From positions 1 through 64,000 of the forward strand of contig JADYXQ010000189.1 of assembly GCA_021772135.1 (NCBI GenBank): DNA of 64,000 bases, given 5' to 3'. How positions within the stretch are numbered: the stretch's first letter is position 1; each line of letters starts with the position of its first letter. This document shows positions 1 through 8,284 of this stretch, piece by piece. This stretch comes from Candidatus Obscuribacter sp. (GTDB lineage: Bacteria; Cyanobacteriota; Vampirovibrionia; Obscuribacterales; Obscuribacteraceae). The position numbers and the translations under genes are program-made. Under the pieces are notes generated by a model. The model had not been told where the DNA came from. It did not search any database and worked only from the letters and a program-made list of their open reading frames with translations.

Positions 1-463
1 CCTTGGATTTCAAAATATCAATCATGCGAGTAACCATTGATTGAATCTCACGTTCGCTCCCTTGGCCAACAAGAGTTGTCAGAGGATCTATGACAACAGA
101 TGTTGGTTTGAATTCTTCAAGGAGCTTGTACAGATCGAGTAAGTGCTGCTCTAAACCAACAAAAGCAGGTCTGGTAGACACCATCTTCAAGAGTCCTTTT
201 TTCACCAATGGTTCAAGATCAAAACCAATAGAACTCATGTTTTTAGTGAGCTGCCCTGAAGATTCTTCATAAGACAAGTAAAGACAGCGTTCTCCGCGTT
301 TACACCTTTCTACTGCGAATGCAACCGCGAGGCTTGTTTTTCCAGTGCCGGCGGTACCTGAAACGAGTATCGTGCTGCCTTTGGTAAAACCGCCACCCTT
401 AAACATCTTGTCTAAAGAGGGGATTCCTGTCGAAACTCTCTTGTTTGAGCCTTCTTGATCAAG
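1..463 (-). pseudogene. kaiC: KaiC-type ATPase, second RecA-like half (CII), separated from the first half by an in-frame TGA; runs off the window
   Basis: Reading the minus strand from the TGA at 464-466 downstream, the same frame stays open to the window edge and encodes the linker and second RecA-like domain of a KaiC-family protein. Visible are the linker ending STGIPSLDKM, a Walker A motif SGTAGTGKT, the catalytic Glu pair in LSYEESSGQL and a Walker B strand VVIDPLTTLVG. In intact KaiC the two halves are one polypeptide of about 520 residues. Here the conserved Gly of the linker (usually SAGLDH) is a TGA, which one GGA to TGA change would explain. No ATG lies between the stop and the Met just before the Walker A region, and no good ribosome binding site is seen, so independent translation is uncertain. 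The phosphorylation-site region (Ser/Thr pair of KaiC CII) lies beyond the window. Broken gene, sequencing error and re-initiated second gene are the alternatives. Confidence 0.75.
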
Positions 464-1207
464 TCATGCAGACGTGATCGGAATTACTGAAAGCCCGCTT
501 TTATCAATTACGAACGGATATTCGTTCGTTCCGTGATTTGAACCACGATATTTAATTACACGAATTCTACGGATGGACATTTGCTCACTGACTCTATTGT
601 CCAGGAAAATTATGCAATCGGTAATGTACTGCTCCAGTCCATGACGAGTTAAAGAGCCTCCTGGTCCCGGTTCCCCCGTAATGATTGCCGTAACTTGTTT
701 TTCTTTGAGCCACCGAAAAAGTCTTTTTAACTCTATGCGAAGAACGCCAGTATCTGTGATTCCTGCAAAGAGCGATTCAATAGAATCTAAAACAACCCGC
801 TTGGCACCAATGGAATCAATGGCATGTTCCAAACGAATGAGTATCCCTTCGAGATTAAAGTCGCTCTCTTGAATATCTTTGCGCTCCAAAATTACATGCT
901 CTAGCAGAATCTTTTTTTGTGAAACAAGCCCCCGTAAATCTAGGTTGAGAGAAGCCAAGTCGTTATAAATCTCTTCTTCTGTCTCTTCAAAAGACAGGAA
1001 AACACCTGGCTCTTTGTAATCCGCACCTTTGATTAGAAAATCTATCCCAAAAAGGGTTTTTCCAGTGCCGGCACCGCCACTAATTAGTGTGGTTCTATTT
1101 TTCGGAAGCCCGCCTTCTGTAATCAGGTCAAAGCCTTTGATGCCGGTAAGGCACTTGGGTGTTGGCTTTTGAGTCAATGGCTCCGTTTTTTTTGGAGTTT
1201 TGGGCAT
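464..1207 (-). CDS. kaiC: KaiC-type RecA-superfamily ATPase, first half (CI)
   Basis: This encodes one RecA/KaiC ATPase domain of about 247 residues. It has Walker A GGAGTGKT near residue 45, a catalytic Glu pair in SFEETEEE near 73, and Walker B RVVLDSIESL near 138. KaiC-family proteins are hexameric ATPases used in circadian timing in cyanobacteria and in less defined signalling elsewhere. I chose ATG 1207 because AAGGA sits seven bases upstream; a TTG at 1249 would also be in frame and would overlap the receiver gene. The gene directly follows the receiver gene with about 22 bases between them, so they are probably co-transcribed. The frame continues past the stop into a second KaiC half, so the natural protein is probably the full two-domain form. 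No kaiA or kaiB is in the window. Confidence 0.85.
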   Translation of the reverse strand: MPKTPKKTEPLTQKPTPKCLTGIKGFDLITEGGLPKNRTTLISGGAGTGKTLFGIDFLIKGADYKEPGVFLSFEETEEEIYNDLASLNLDLRGLVSQKKILLEHVILERKDIQESDFNLEGILIRLEHAIDSIGAKRVVLDSIESLFAGITDTGVLRIELKRLFRWLKEKQVTAIITGEPGPGGSLTRHGLEQYITDCIIFLDNRVSEQMSIRRIRVIKYRGSNHGTNEYPFVIDKSGLSVIPITSA

Positions 1208-1229
1208 AAACATTTCCTTGTTTTGACTC

Positions 1230-1631
1230 TTATGCAGGCTCTGTAGCAAAATCAGATAGTTCCTGATTCAGAAGAACAGGATCAAGTTTCTCCATGCTGA
1301 TGTATTTGGCCGCTCCTAATTCACGGGCCGCCACGCGCAACCCGTCATTGTGATACTTAGCTGGATCGGAAGGTTGTATGCTCAAGAGAACAAACGGAAT
1401 TGCACGGAGCTGCGGATCGTTCTTGAGCCATCTAAGGAAATCAAAGACGCTGCCGCCGTTTTCTAAATTCACATCGCTAAGGATCAGGTCACAGACATGA
1501 TCGAGAACGAGGGCCTTCGCCTTTCCAAGACCATGGGCAACAATCACTTCATGCCCGGCACTCAAAAGGCACGTTGTTATACGCTGGGCATGCTCTTCAT
1601 CAACCAGTAACGCTATTACAAGAGCTGCCAT
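1230..1631 (-). CDS. Single-domain response regulator (receiver only)
   Basis: A 133-residue CheY-like receiver. The acidic pair is D11/E12, the phospho-acceptor is D53 in LILSDVNLE, and the conserved Lys is K110 in GAAKYIS. There is no output domain, so it must act through a partner protein, or as a phosphate sink. It sits immediately upstream of the KaiC-type gene in the same direction, which suggests that it works with that ATPase; receiver/KaiC pairs are common in bacterial KaiC loci. No histidine kinase is adjacent in the window. The start is an ATG, after which the receiver fold begins at once. Confidence 0.9.
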   Translation of the reverse strand: MAALVIALLVDEEHAQRITTCLLSAGHEVIVAHGLGKAKALVLDHVCDLILSDVNLENGGSVFDFLRWLKNDPQLRAIPFVLLSIQPSDPAKYHNDGLRVAARELGAAKYISMEKLDPVLLNQELSDFATEPA

Positions 1632-1765
1632 CGCTCACCTTTATTGTCCGAGTAGTCACCAGACGGCGCAAGAGCGGGCGGTCAATGCACCTATGTTCGG
1701 CACCTTGGAATATCTAATCGCAATTATATCTGTTTTTGGAGGATCGCGCTCCTTGGCAACCGTTC

Positions 1766-3286
1766 TTACCAGCTCCGCGTACTCAAATAAGTACCTTTCT
1801 CTTCTCTCCTCCACCAGCGGCCGGTTCTAAGCATGACGGAAGGAGTCTCCAGCTCATAATTGAAAATTCGCACTCTTAAAAATCTCGGTGGCAACTGCGA
1901 ACATGGATTGGTTTGCACGAGGGTAAGCACACATTCATCGTTGTGTGCCAGGCCATTTAAAAAGCTGACAAACCAGCGGTTTGGTCGGGCACCACTGCTG
2001 GCATTCAGTGCTTCGAACCAGAGCTGCCAGTCAAGGCGCGGCATATGTGGTGCTATTACCGGTGGTGGCCTATCAAGAGCGCCGATTTTATAGACAAATT
2101 CATAAGGCTTGTAGTTCGCTCCGTCTGCACTACCTTCTATGATTAGCTCCGGGCGTTCTCTGGTCATACTGGCAAAAAGTCCGTAACCCGCAGATATACC
2201 CCAGCTCTGGCAGACACTGTAAGCAAACCTTGCCGGTGCTGGCAGCATATAGAAAAAGTCGCGGCCGCATGTCGTCAATGCCAGACTAGTTGAGCTGGCG
2301 AAAACAATCATGAACATGGCCGGATAAACGATAATTTTCTCCAAGACAATTGTTTCTTTACGGCCATTTTCGAGAAAAGCCGATCGGCTTAAAATCCAGT
2401 TCTTGAGGGGCGCAAGGCGCGGCCTTTGCAAAAATTTGTCCAGGTCTTGCTCTTGCAGCCATGAAAGGGCGAGAGCAGAGCTGAGCAAATTGAAAAAGCC
2501 GTAATTGCCTGAAGCGGCAATTGCTACCTGCATAAGACAAAATGAAATTGCTGCATACCGACGCAGGCGAGCTGTGGTAAATAGTAAAAAAGGCACCATT
2601 ATTTCAATAAATAGAGTGGCAGCGCAGGCCGCTTTACTTAAAAACAAAGGCATTTGCTGACAAAAAATTGCCAGTGGCGTGGGCAGTGGCTGAGTTTCAA
2701 AATGATAGGTGAGCGCAGTTAATCTTAGCCAGCTTGAGTCGTCCATGGGCTCGGTAAATAATTTGACGAATCCGGATGAAAACATTAAGCGAAATGTCAG
2801 CCAGGCAAGAGCTAAAACGGCCAGGCCGCGGCTTTTTGGTGAGAAGGAAAATAGTCTGCTGCGGCCTACAAATATTGAAATAAATCCACTTTCTAAAAGC
2901 AGCATATCCCACTGGAAAGAAAGAAAATCTTGGCCGACAGAAACTATCGACAGATAACAAAGGTAAAGAGCTAGCAGCACAAAAGGCTCGAGCACGGCAA
3001 AAAAGAGCGCCAGAGAGAGCAAACAACCGGCCGCAGTGACTGCTACAAGGGTACTAAACTGCGGTGCGAAAAGCAGAAAAGAAGGTGACTTGATGAGGCC
3101 CGGCAAAATTGAATTTTGATTTGCCAGAGCCGCCTCTTGCAGAAATAAATTTACAGGAGCGATGCCATGATCACCATAAAGGCCATTCAGTTGCGGCCAG
3201 AGCGACGCAAAGGCACAGAAGTAGACCACTGCCAGTAAACGCAGATAAAAGGCAATGATCAAATCTGGAGATTTATTCAGTATCAA
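1766..3286 (-). CDS. Lipase maturation factor (LMF)-family multi-pass membrane protein
   Basis: A 506-residue integral membrane protein with many hydrophobic segments in its first 350 residues and a soluble C-terminal region of about 150 residues. Family signatures of lipase maturation factor/DUF1222 proteins are visible: LYGDHGIAPV near residue 37, VGQDFLSFQWDMLLLESGF near 120, and YHFETQPLPTPLA near 195. In animals LMF1 helps fold lipases in the ER; the bacterial homologues have no settled role. Its start overlaps the idi stop by four bases (ATGA type), so it is translationally coupled to idi and the glycosyltransferase upstream. That suggests a role in a cell-envelope or lipid process rather than lipase folding, but this is inference. 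Confidence 0.85.
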   Translation of the reverse strand: MILNKSPDLIIAFYLRLLAVVYFCAFASLWPQLNGLYGDHGIAPVNLFLQEAALANQNSILPGLIKSPSFLLFAPQFSTLVAVTAAGCLLSLALFFAVLEPFVLLALYLCYLSIVSVGQDFLSFQWDMLLLESGFISIFVGRSRLFSFSPKSRGLAVLALAWLTFRLMFSSGFVKLFTEPMDDSSWLRLTALTYHFETQPLPTPLAIFCQQMPLFLSKAACAATLFIEIMVPFLLFTTARLRRYAAISFCLMQVAIAASGNYGFFNLLSSALALSWLQEQDLDKFLQRPRLAPLKNWILSRSAFLENGRKETIVLEKIIVYPAMFMIVFASSTSLALTTCGRDFFYMLPAPARFAYSVCQSWGISAGYGLFASMTRERPELIIEGSADGANYKPYEFVYKIGALDRPPPVIAPHMPRLDWQLWFEALNASSGARPNRWFVSFLNGLAHNDECVLTLVQTNPCSQLPPRFLRVRIFNYELETPSVMLRTGRWWRREEKGTYLSTRSW

Positions 3287-3804
3287 TTTATAAGGGCGAC
3301 ACCGTTCTGATAAATCTTAGGCCACATCACTTTGAGCCAGTATGTAAAGTCTCCTGGCGTACTTTGCATCTCGCTATCTAATTGGTCAAGAGCAAACCAG
3401 CGCCAGTCCATTACCTCAGCGGGGTTGGGCAAAGCGTCGCCATTCCAACGGCCGAAAAATACGTGATCAAATTCGTGCTCGATCAGGCCTTTGTCAAGCT
3501 GCACCTGATAGATAAATGAGAAGGCAAATTCCAGATCGGCTGCAATGCCCATCTCAAATTGAAGACGGGTGCTGGCGGCATCTACGGTAGATTGTCCGGG
3601 TTCGGGATGCGTGCAACAAGTATTACTCCACTGACCTGGAGAATGATACTTTTCCATTGCCCGCTGTTGCAGCAGTATTTCTTTTTTGTCGTTAAATAAG
3701 ATCACCGAAACAGCGCGGTGCAACTGCCCAGTCTGATGCGCCAGAAGCTTCTCTGCTTGACCTAGCGCTTGATCTAAGCTGTCCACAAGAATAACATCGG
3801 TCAT
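3283..3804 (-). CDS. idi: Isopentenyl-diphosphate delta-isomerase, type I (Nudix fold)
   Basis: Interconverts isopentenyl diphosphate and dimethylallyl diphosphate for isoprenoid synthesis. The 173 residues match the family length. The catalytic Cys region is present as NTCCTHPEPG (active Cys about residue 64), the catalytic Glu lies in LIEHEFDHVFFG, and the Nudix-derived WRWFALDQL follows EVMD, as in E. coli Idi. It overlaps the upstream glycosyltransferase stop and the downstream LMF-like gene start by four bases each, so the three form a coupled unit. The type I enzyme is not essential where the MEP pathway makes both isomers; its place beside a glycosyltransferase may point to undecaprenyl or other polyprenyl carrier supply. 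Confidence 0.93.
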   Translation of the reverse strand: MTDVILVDSLDQALGQAEKLLAHQTGQLHRAVSVILFNDKKEILLQQRAMEKYHSPGQWSNTCCTHPEPGQSTVDAASTRLQFEMGIAADLEFAFSFIYQVQLDKGLIEHEFDHVFFGRWNGDALPNPAEVMDWRWFALDQLDSEMQSTPGDFTYWLKVMWPKIYQNGVALIN

Positions 3805-4895
3805 GGTTTCACCACTCCGTCCAAAGATTCTTTGCCTGCCGCTTTATCTGGAAAAATCTGAAGTCTGCGCAACCAGCTGCTTGCTTGAGCCGAGGTGGTG
3901 GCAGGCTGAGCCACTGATTTAGCGCTATTTTGAGCGGCGCGACCAAGAGCGTTAAGGGCATGGAAAGTCAACTCTCTAAAAATTTGAAAATCGGACTCGT
4001 CCCATTTTCCTGTTGCCGTCGCCACCATTGCCTCCGTCTGGCGGACTGATTCTAACGACAATTGATTATTGTTGACAAAACCGGTTATGTGAGAACCCAG
4101 AATGGTAACTACTTTCTGCAAAAATTCTTCTTCAGTTTCACCTTGCAAAGGCAACCGCCCCTGATAAATTTTCATCAGCCTGATTGTGTCGACGGCATGC
4201 AACATGTGCTTGGCATTGGCTGTAGAAGTGGAAGCCGGGTGAAATCTAAAGTCGCACAAATTCTGATCGACAAAATAATATTGTCCGCCATCCAGAATGC
4301 GCAGCCAGTATTCCAGGTCACCTAATTGATGAAATCTGATATTAAAACCGTCTCCGATTAAATGGCTTCTAAATGCCACCGTGCATGGTTCACCAATAAA
4401 ATTATCTATATAGAGCAAAGATGCTTTGATTACCTCACCTGCACTCACCGGCGTGTTGGCTGGGCAATATTTAGAGGCCGAATTAATCGACACTGATTGA
4501 TCCGCGGGGCAACCAGAACCGTCTATCCACCGTCGTCTAACACTGACCAGAGCCACTTCAGGGTGAGATTGCAAAACCTGGTGTACGGTCGCTAACATTT
4601 CAGGGTGAAGAATGTCGTCCTGAGCAAATGGTTTAACCACAGGTGCAGTCGCTAACTTTAGACAAGCATTGTAATTGGCAAACAGCCCAAGATTTTTATC
4701 GTTGCTTGACCAGCGGATGCGCTTGTCTTGTTGGGCGTAGGTGGAAATGAGTGCTGCAGACTGATCTGTTGAAGCGTCATCGCAAATAATCAGTTCGAAA
4801 TCATTCAGAGTTTGAGCGAGAATGCTTTCAATAGCTTCATTTAGATATTTAGCGCCGTTATAGACAGGCATGCAAACAGAAACTAAAGGCGGCAT
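3801..4895 (-). CDS. Family 2 glycosyltransferase
   Basis: A 364-residue GT-A fold glycosyltransferase. The N-terminus VSVCMPVYNGAKYLNEAI and ICDDASTDQS are the classic GT2 nucleotide-sugar binding strand and first Asp pair, and KPFAQDDILHPEML near residue 95 supplies the metal-binding DXD-like motif. After about residue 240 the protein becomes helical and unlike known domains, ending in an Ala/Ser-rich tail. No membrane segment is evident, so it is probably a cytoplasmic enzyme acting at the inner membrane. It is the first gene of the coupled glycosyltransferase-idi-LMF set. Donor and acceptor cannot be told from the sequence. Confidence 0.9.
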   Translation of the reverse strand: MPPLVSVCMPVYNGAKYLNEAIESILAQTLNDFELIICDDASTDQSAALISTYAQQDKRIRWSSNDKNLGLFANYNACLKLATAPVVKPFAQDDILHPEMLATVHQVLQSHPEVALVSVRRRWIDGSGCPADQSVSINSASKYCPANTPVSAGEVIKASLLYIDNFIGEPCTVAFRSHLIGDGFNIRFHQLGDLEYWLRILDGGQYYFVDQNLCDFRFHPASTSTANAKHMLHAVDTIRLMKIYQGRLPLQGETEEEFLQKVVTILGSHITGFVNNNQLSLESVRQTEAMVATATGKWDESDFQIFRELTFHALNALGRAAQNSAKSVAQPATTSAQASSWLRRLQIFPDKAAGKESLDGVVKP

Positions 4896-4988
4896 TGTCT
4901 TTCCTTTGCCAGAAGCGGGCTGACAGGATCATATAATGTCATAGTTTGGTGGTCATGAAGCCAGGCTTAGATTTGCCTTCGCTCAAGG

Positions 4989-6476
4989 CTAATGTTCAAC
5001 TCTGACAGCTTTCTTGCAATACCAGAATACTGGTATGCCGGCCAGCAAGATGATTATTCCTGTAAGCTGCTCCAGCCAGTGCACGCAAATAAAGGCGGCA
5101 TAGCCCCAAATTGACATAGCAATCAAGGCCATGATCCAGGCGAGAAAGTTTCCGGTTTTGCCTATTCTAAAGGGTCTGGCCAGATCGGGGTCGGTATAGC
5201 GCAGGCTGAGCAGGCAAAAACCATAGAGAATGGCCACAAAGGCATACATAAAGCCAAAGGTATCGCCGAGAAAAGCATAGGCGTCAGGAAATAATTTAGT
5301 ACGCGCTACTAAATTCGCACCCACAGCCACCAGGCTGATAAACCAAAATTGAAACAACAACGAATACTTTGGCACTTTTGTGACAGGGTCCAACTGAGCA
5401 AACTGAGCGGGGAAAAGTTTCGTTTCGGCCATGGAATAGCTTACCCTGGCTGCACCCAAGAGAGCCGTAAAGCTGCAGCCGACAATAGATGCCACCACAC
5501 AAGCACTAAATAACTGACCGCAAAGGGGGCCGCCTAACCAACCGGCAAGGGCAGGGCAAGTCGCTTGCACAGCCGTTCCTGATATAAGCAATGTACTTTG
5601 ATCGGCGCTTAACACATATGGCGAACAGACACTGATGCTCAAACACATAATCAAATAGATGGCGGTAATTGATACCAAGGTCAAAATCAGCCCTCTAGGC
5701 ACGCTGCTCTTAGCGTTGACGGTTTCTGAAGAAACGCAGCATGATAGTTCTAAAAAAGAAAACCCGGCCATTGCCAGCATCAGCACCGAAGATACGTTAG
5801 CTAAAAAATTGGTGCCACCACTGGGGTTAGTAAAGTTCAAAGCATAATCGATTTTCCAGTGCGGCGAGCCGAAAGCAAGGACGGCAAAGAATAACGCCAT
5901 TACTAATTTCATTATGGTAAATAGAATACTGGCACGGCTGGCTTTTCCCACGGGCAAAAAATTGAGAAAAGTTGTGCTGCCGAATAATGCAAAGATAATC
6001 ACCGGTCCGAACCACAAAGGCGCTGTGCCTTCGCCCCAGATACTAGAGACGAGCAAATTCGTTAGACCATTGGCCATGCAAGCAAGACCGACGATTAGAG
6101 ACGACCAGAAAAGCCAACCGGTTAAAAATCCTAAAAGCTCTGCGTAAGAGTGGCCCGGAAAAATTCTCTTTAAAGCATAGTATTTGAATACATACGGACC
6201 GCCGGCAGTGGGAAACATGGAAGACAATTCCATCAAAATCAAAGTCAAAGGTAGCGATAAGAGACCGGCGAGAAGCCAGGCAAATAAGCATGCGGCAGTA
6301 CCTGCCCTGGCTAACATGGGGCCGTGCATGAGCCAGGCCATAGAGCCGATAATTGTGCCTACCCCGAGCATCCAGGAGCCAAACGAAGTAATACCGATTT
6401 TTAATCCGGAACCGATTTGCAATGGCGGCGAGTTACCTTCCGCGCCATCGGCCGGCGTCTGCTCAGACAATGACAT
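4989..6476 (-). CDS. APC-superfamily amino acid/polyamine permease
   Basis: A 495-residue transporter with about twelve hydrophobic segments. The first membrane helix carries the APC-type glycine-rich break in SFGSWMLGVGTIIGS, and SSMFPTAGGPYVF near residue 88 is typical of APC permeases (PxxGGxY). It probably imports an amino acid or amine across the inner membrane by cation or exchange coupling; substrate unknown. It lies 93 bases before the glycosyltransferase operon and 22 bases after the pseudo-helicase gene, so it may be transcribed with either. The Asn/Pro-rich N-terminal 25 residues are cytoplasmic. Confidence 0.9.
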   Translation of the reverse strand: MSLSEQTPADGAEGNSPPLQIGSGLKIGITSFGSWMLGVGTIIGSMAWLMHGPMLARAGTAACLFAWLLAGLLSLPLTLILMELSSMFPTAGGPYVFKYYALKRIFPGHSYAELLGFLTGWLFWSSLIVGLACMANGLTNLLVSSIWGEGTAPLWFGPVIIFALFGSTTFLNFLPVGKASRASILFTIMKLVMALFFAVLAFGSPHWKIDYALNFTNPSGGTNFLANVSSVLMLAMAGFSFLELSCCVSSETVNAKSSVPRGLILTLVSITAIYLIMCLSISVCSPYVLSADQSTLLISGTAVQATCPALAGWLGGPLCGQLFSACVVASIVGCSFTALLGAARVSYSMAETKLFPAQFAQLDPVTKVPKYSLLFQFWFISLVAVGANLVARTKLFPDAYAFLGDTFGFMYAFVAILYGFCLLSLRYTDPDLARPFRIGKTGNFLAWIMALIAMSIWGYAAFICVHWLEQLTGIIILLAGIPVFWYCKKAVRVEH

Positions 6477-6498
6477 AAATCAAACTCCGCAAGAATTG

Positions 6499-8187
6499 CT
6501 ATCTTACCTCAAGCACTCGTAAGGGTCTAATAGACTGACTAATTTCGTGAGTTGATAGTTTAGCTGTGCCGCGCGGCAGTAATTTTGTCATGGCGCTGGA
6601 GCTGCCCACAACATATAACTTTTCGCTGGCCCGCTCGGCCAGGAGATAGCAAAAGTACTGTAGTTTCCAGTCAGTAAGTCTTTCGATTCCTGATTCAAGG
6701 CCGGTTAATATAACCACCCTGGCGGTGAGCGCGCGAAATTGAAACAGAGAAGTTTCGAGCACGGTTGGCTTGCCTTTAGGTTTAGCCAGTTGCCGACTGC
6801 TTCTGACACCGTCATTAAATCTGAGCCGTCTTTTGCCTCTATCGTTACCGGCACGCAAAATCACTATATCGCCTGCTCCATAAGCGCCCGTGGCAATTAA
6901 ATCATTGACGACAAATTCGACCGTGTCTGCTATCTCCGATTCATTTCTACTTTCGAATAGCTCCATTTTTTCACTGACATTGTTGTGCAAGAAGTTTTGG
7001 TTTTGTTCTTGTTCAGGAAAGAAAGTCAGCTGCCAGTTTAAGGTTTGTGCCGCTACCGGCACCACGCTCAAACGATTAAACCTGAGCAACTGTGGGTCGT
7101 AAAAATAGACGTAGTGTCCTTTGACCGTGTCTCTCAAACAGTGCTTAAGAGAGCGCCACATGTTCGGCCCGAAGCAATGGCCTTCAAGCACGATGATGGC
7201 ATCAAATTGATTTTCTGGTCGGAGGTGCACAGCCTCCACTAACAATTCAGGAAATGTTTCGTTGAAGATTCTGGCACTGCTAGATCTTGGCGTCTTCAGT
7301 TGAGCGGCCTGGGCTGCCCAGTGGCAGAACGCATGGAAAGTTGAAATTGTCACTGCATTTGAAGGATTATTGGACCCTTCACTTGTGACATTCTGGTTGT
7401 GCACGTTTCGCAGATGCAAAGCCAGCATACGCGAATGATTGACGAGCAGAACTTTTTTGCCGGCGGCAGCGAGATCAAGAGTCAGGCTATATGCGGTTTC
7501 TGCTTCACGAAGACCATTGCCACAGGAGACATTTATGGTACTCACAGTTTTCATCAGAGTGGTGAGCTCTTCCACCATATGTGATTTCTCCGTATTTACC
7601 GGCCATTCAATCAACTGAACTGAGCGTTTTTGCATTCGTAAAGCCCGATAGAGGCTGGTGCGCATGAAATTGGCCAGGACGGAGTTGAGTAATCCTTCAA
7701 GCAAATCACGCACCAGCTGCGACTGCAATCTGGCTTTAAGGCGAATTAGAAGCTGTTTAGTTTCAAGAGTGGTCAGCTCCAACTTCAATGCAATAGCGCT
7801 GCTAGTGCATGGGGTGCCGCCGTAAAAGCCATAAAGTAATTTAGCAGCGTTGAACGAACGCCGGCCTTCTTCGGTGATGCTCATTTGCTTGCTGAACTGC
7901 TCGAACAGTTCAGCGCAGACCGGCGCGTATCCTAGTTGTTCAAGCAATTCCACTGTGAGGCTCTCACAACCAACATTTTTTAGCAGTGTTGAAAGGGTGG
8001 TGGGTTTTCCATAAATGGTTTCCAGCAAACTTTCAAATGCTCTCACTTGCACCATCTGGCCAAGATTTTTAACCACGACTCCGGGTTGTGGTTTGTCGAA
8101 AAAAGATGGCAGAGGCTCCAGCAAGCATGCTTCGGCTACGGAGGCTGTGGCTCCAGTCTGAGCCGCTGCAGTAATGATTTCAACCAT
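6499..8187 (-). CDS. Degenerate UvrD/NERD-type SF1 helicase-like protein with an N-terminal HTH
   Basis: A 562-residue protein that keeps the order of SF1 (UvrD-like) helicase motifs while losing their catalytic residues. At 218-232 the expected GxxGTGKT loop is VSCGNGLREAE. VLLVNHSRMLALHL and TISTFHAFCHW (near 245 and 282) match motif Ia regions. Walker B, usually VDEGQDF, reads FDAIIVLEGHCF near 330. Motif V is SLFQFRALTARVVILTGLE, and motif VI near the end is LLAERASEKLYVVGSS, without the SRA arginine. Residues 110-155 resemble sigma-70 region 4 (LLYGFYGGTP then an HTH). I therefore expect no ATP hydrolysis, but possible nucleic-acid or protein binding. The frame is intact, and AGGGGGT five bases before the ATG is a strong ribosome binding site. 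Function unknown. Confidence 0.75.
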   Translation of the reverse strand: MVEIITAAAQTGATASVAEACLLEPLPSFFDKPQPGVVVKNLGQMVQVRAFESLLETIYGKPTTLSTLLKNVGCESLTVELLEQLGYAPVCAELFEQFSKQMSITEEGRRSFNAAKLLYGFYGGTPCTSSAIALKLELTTLETKQLLIRLKARLQSQLVRDLLEGLLNSVLANFMRTSLYRALRMQKRSVQLIEWPVNTEKSHMVEELTTLMKTVSTINVSCGNGLREAETAYSLTLDLAAAGKKVLLVNHSRMLALHLRNVHNQNVTSEGSNNPSNAVTISTFHAFCHWAAQAAQLKTPRSSSARIFNETFPELLVEAVHLRPENQFDAIIVLEGHCFGPNMWRSLKHCLRDTVKGHYVYFYDPQLLRFNRLSVVPVAAQTLNWQLTFFPEQEQNQNFLHNNVSEKMELFESRNESEIADTVEFVVNDLIATGAYGAGDIVILRAGNDRGKRRLRFNDGVRSSRQLAKPKGKPTVLETSLFQFRALTARVVILTGLESGIERLTDWKLQYFCYLLAERASEKLYVVGSSSAMTKLLPRGTAKLSTHEISQSIRPLRVLEVR

Positions 8188-8284
8188 AATCTACCCCCTC
8201 GATGCATGAATCTATGCATGCATGCTAAAGGTGGGCGCACTGATTTGCACTGTGCAAAAGCACAGACTTAGTTAGTGACAATCA
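8188..8284 (-). promoter_or_regulatory. Palindromic leader upstream of the pseudo-helicase gene
   Basis: The 97 bases between the TPR gene stop and the pseudo-helicase start hold two palindromic stretches. One is a 7-1-7 inverted repeat TTTGCAC-T-GTGCAAA at 8244-8258. The other is a run of overlapping ATGCAT/GCATGC palindromes at 8202-8225. Both lie 15-70 bases before the start codon, where operators sit. No clear -35/-10 pair was found. Operator function is inferred from position only. Confidence 0.3.

Noticed and set aside
464-466. Selenocysteine TGA
   Set aside because: The aligned residue is Gly, not Cys, and no selenoprotein hairpin is apparent just downstream.
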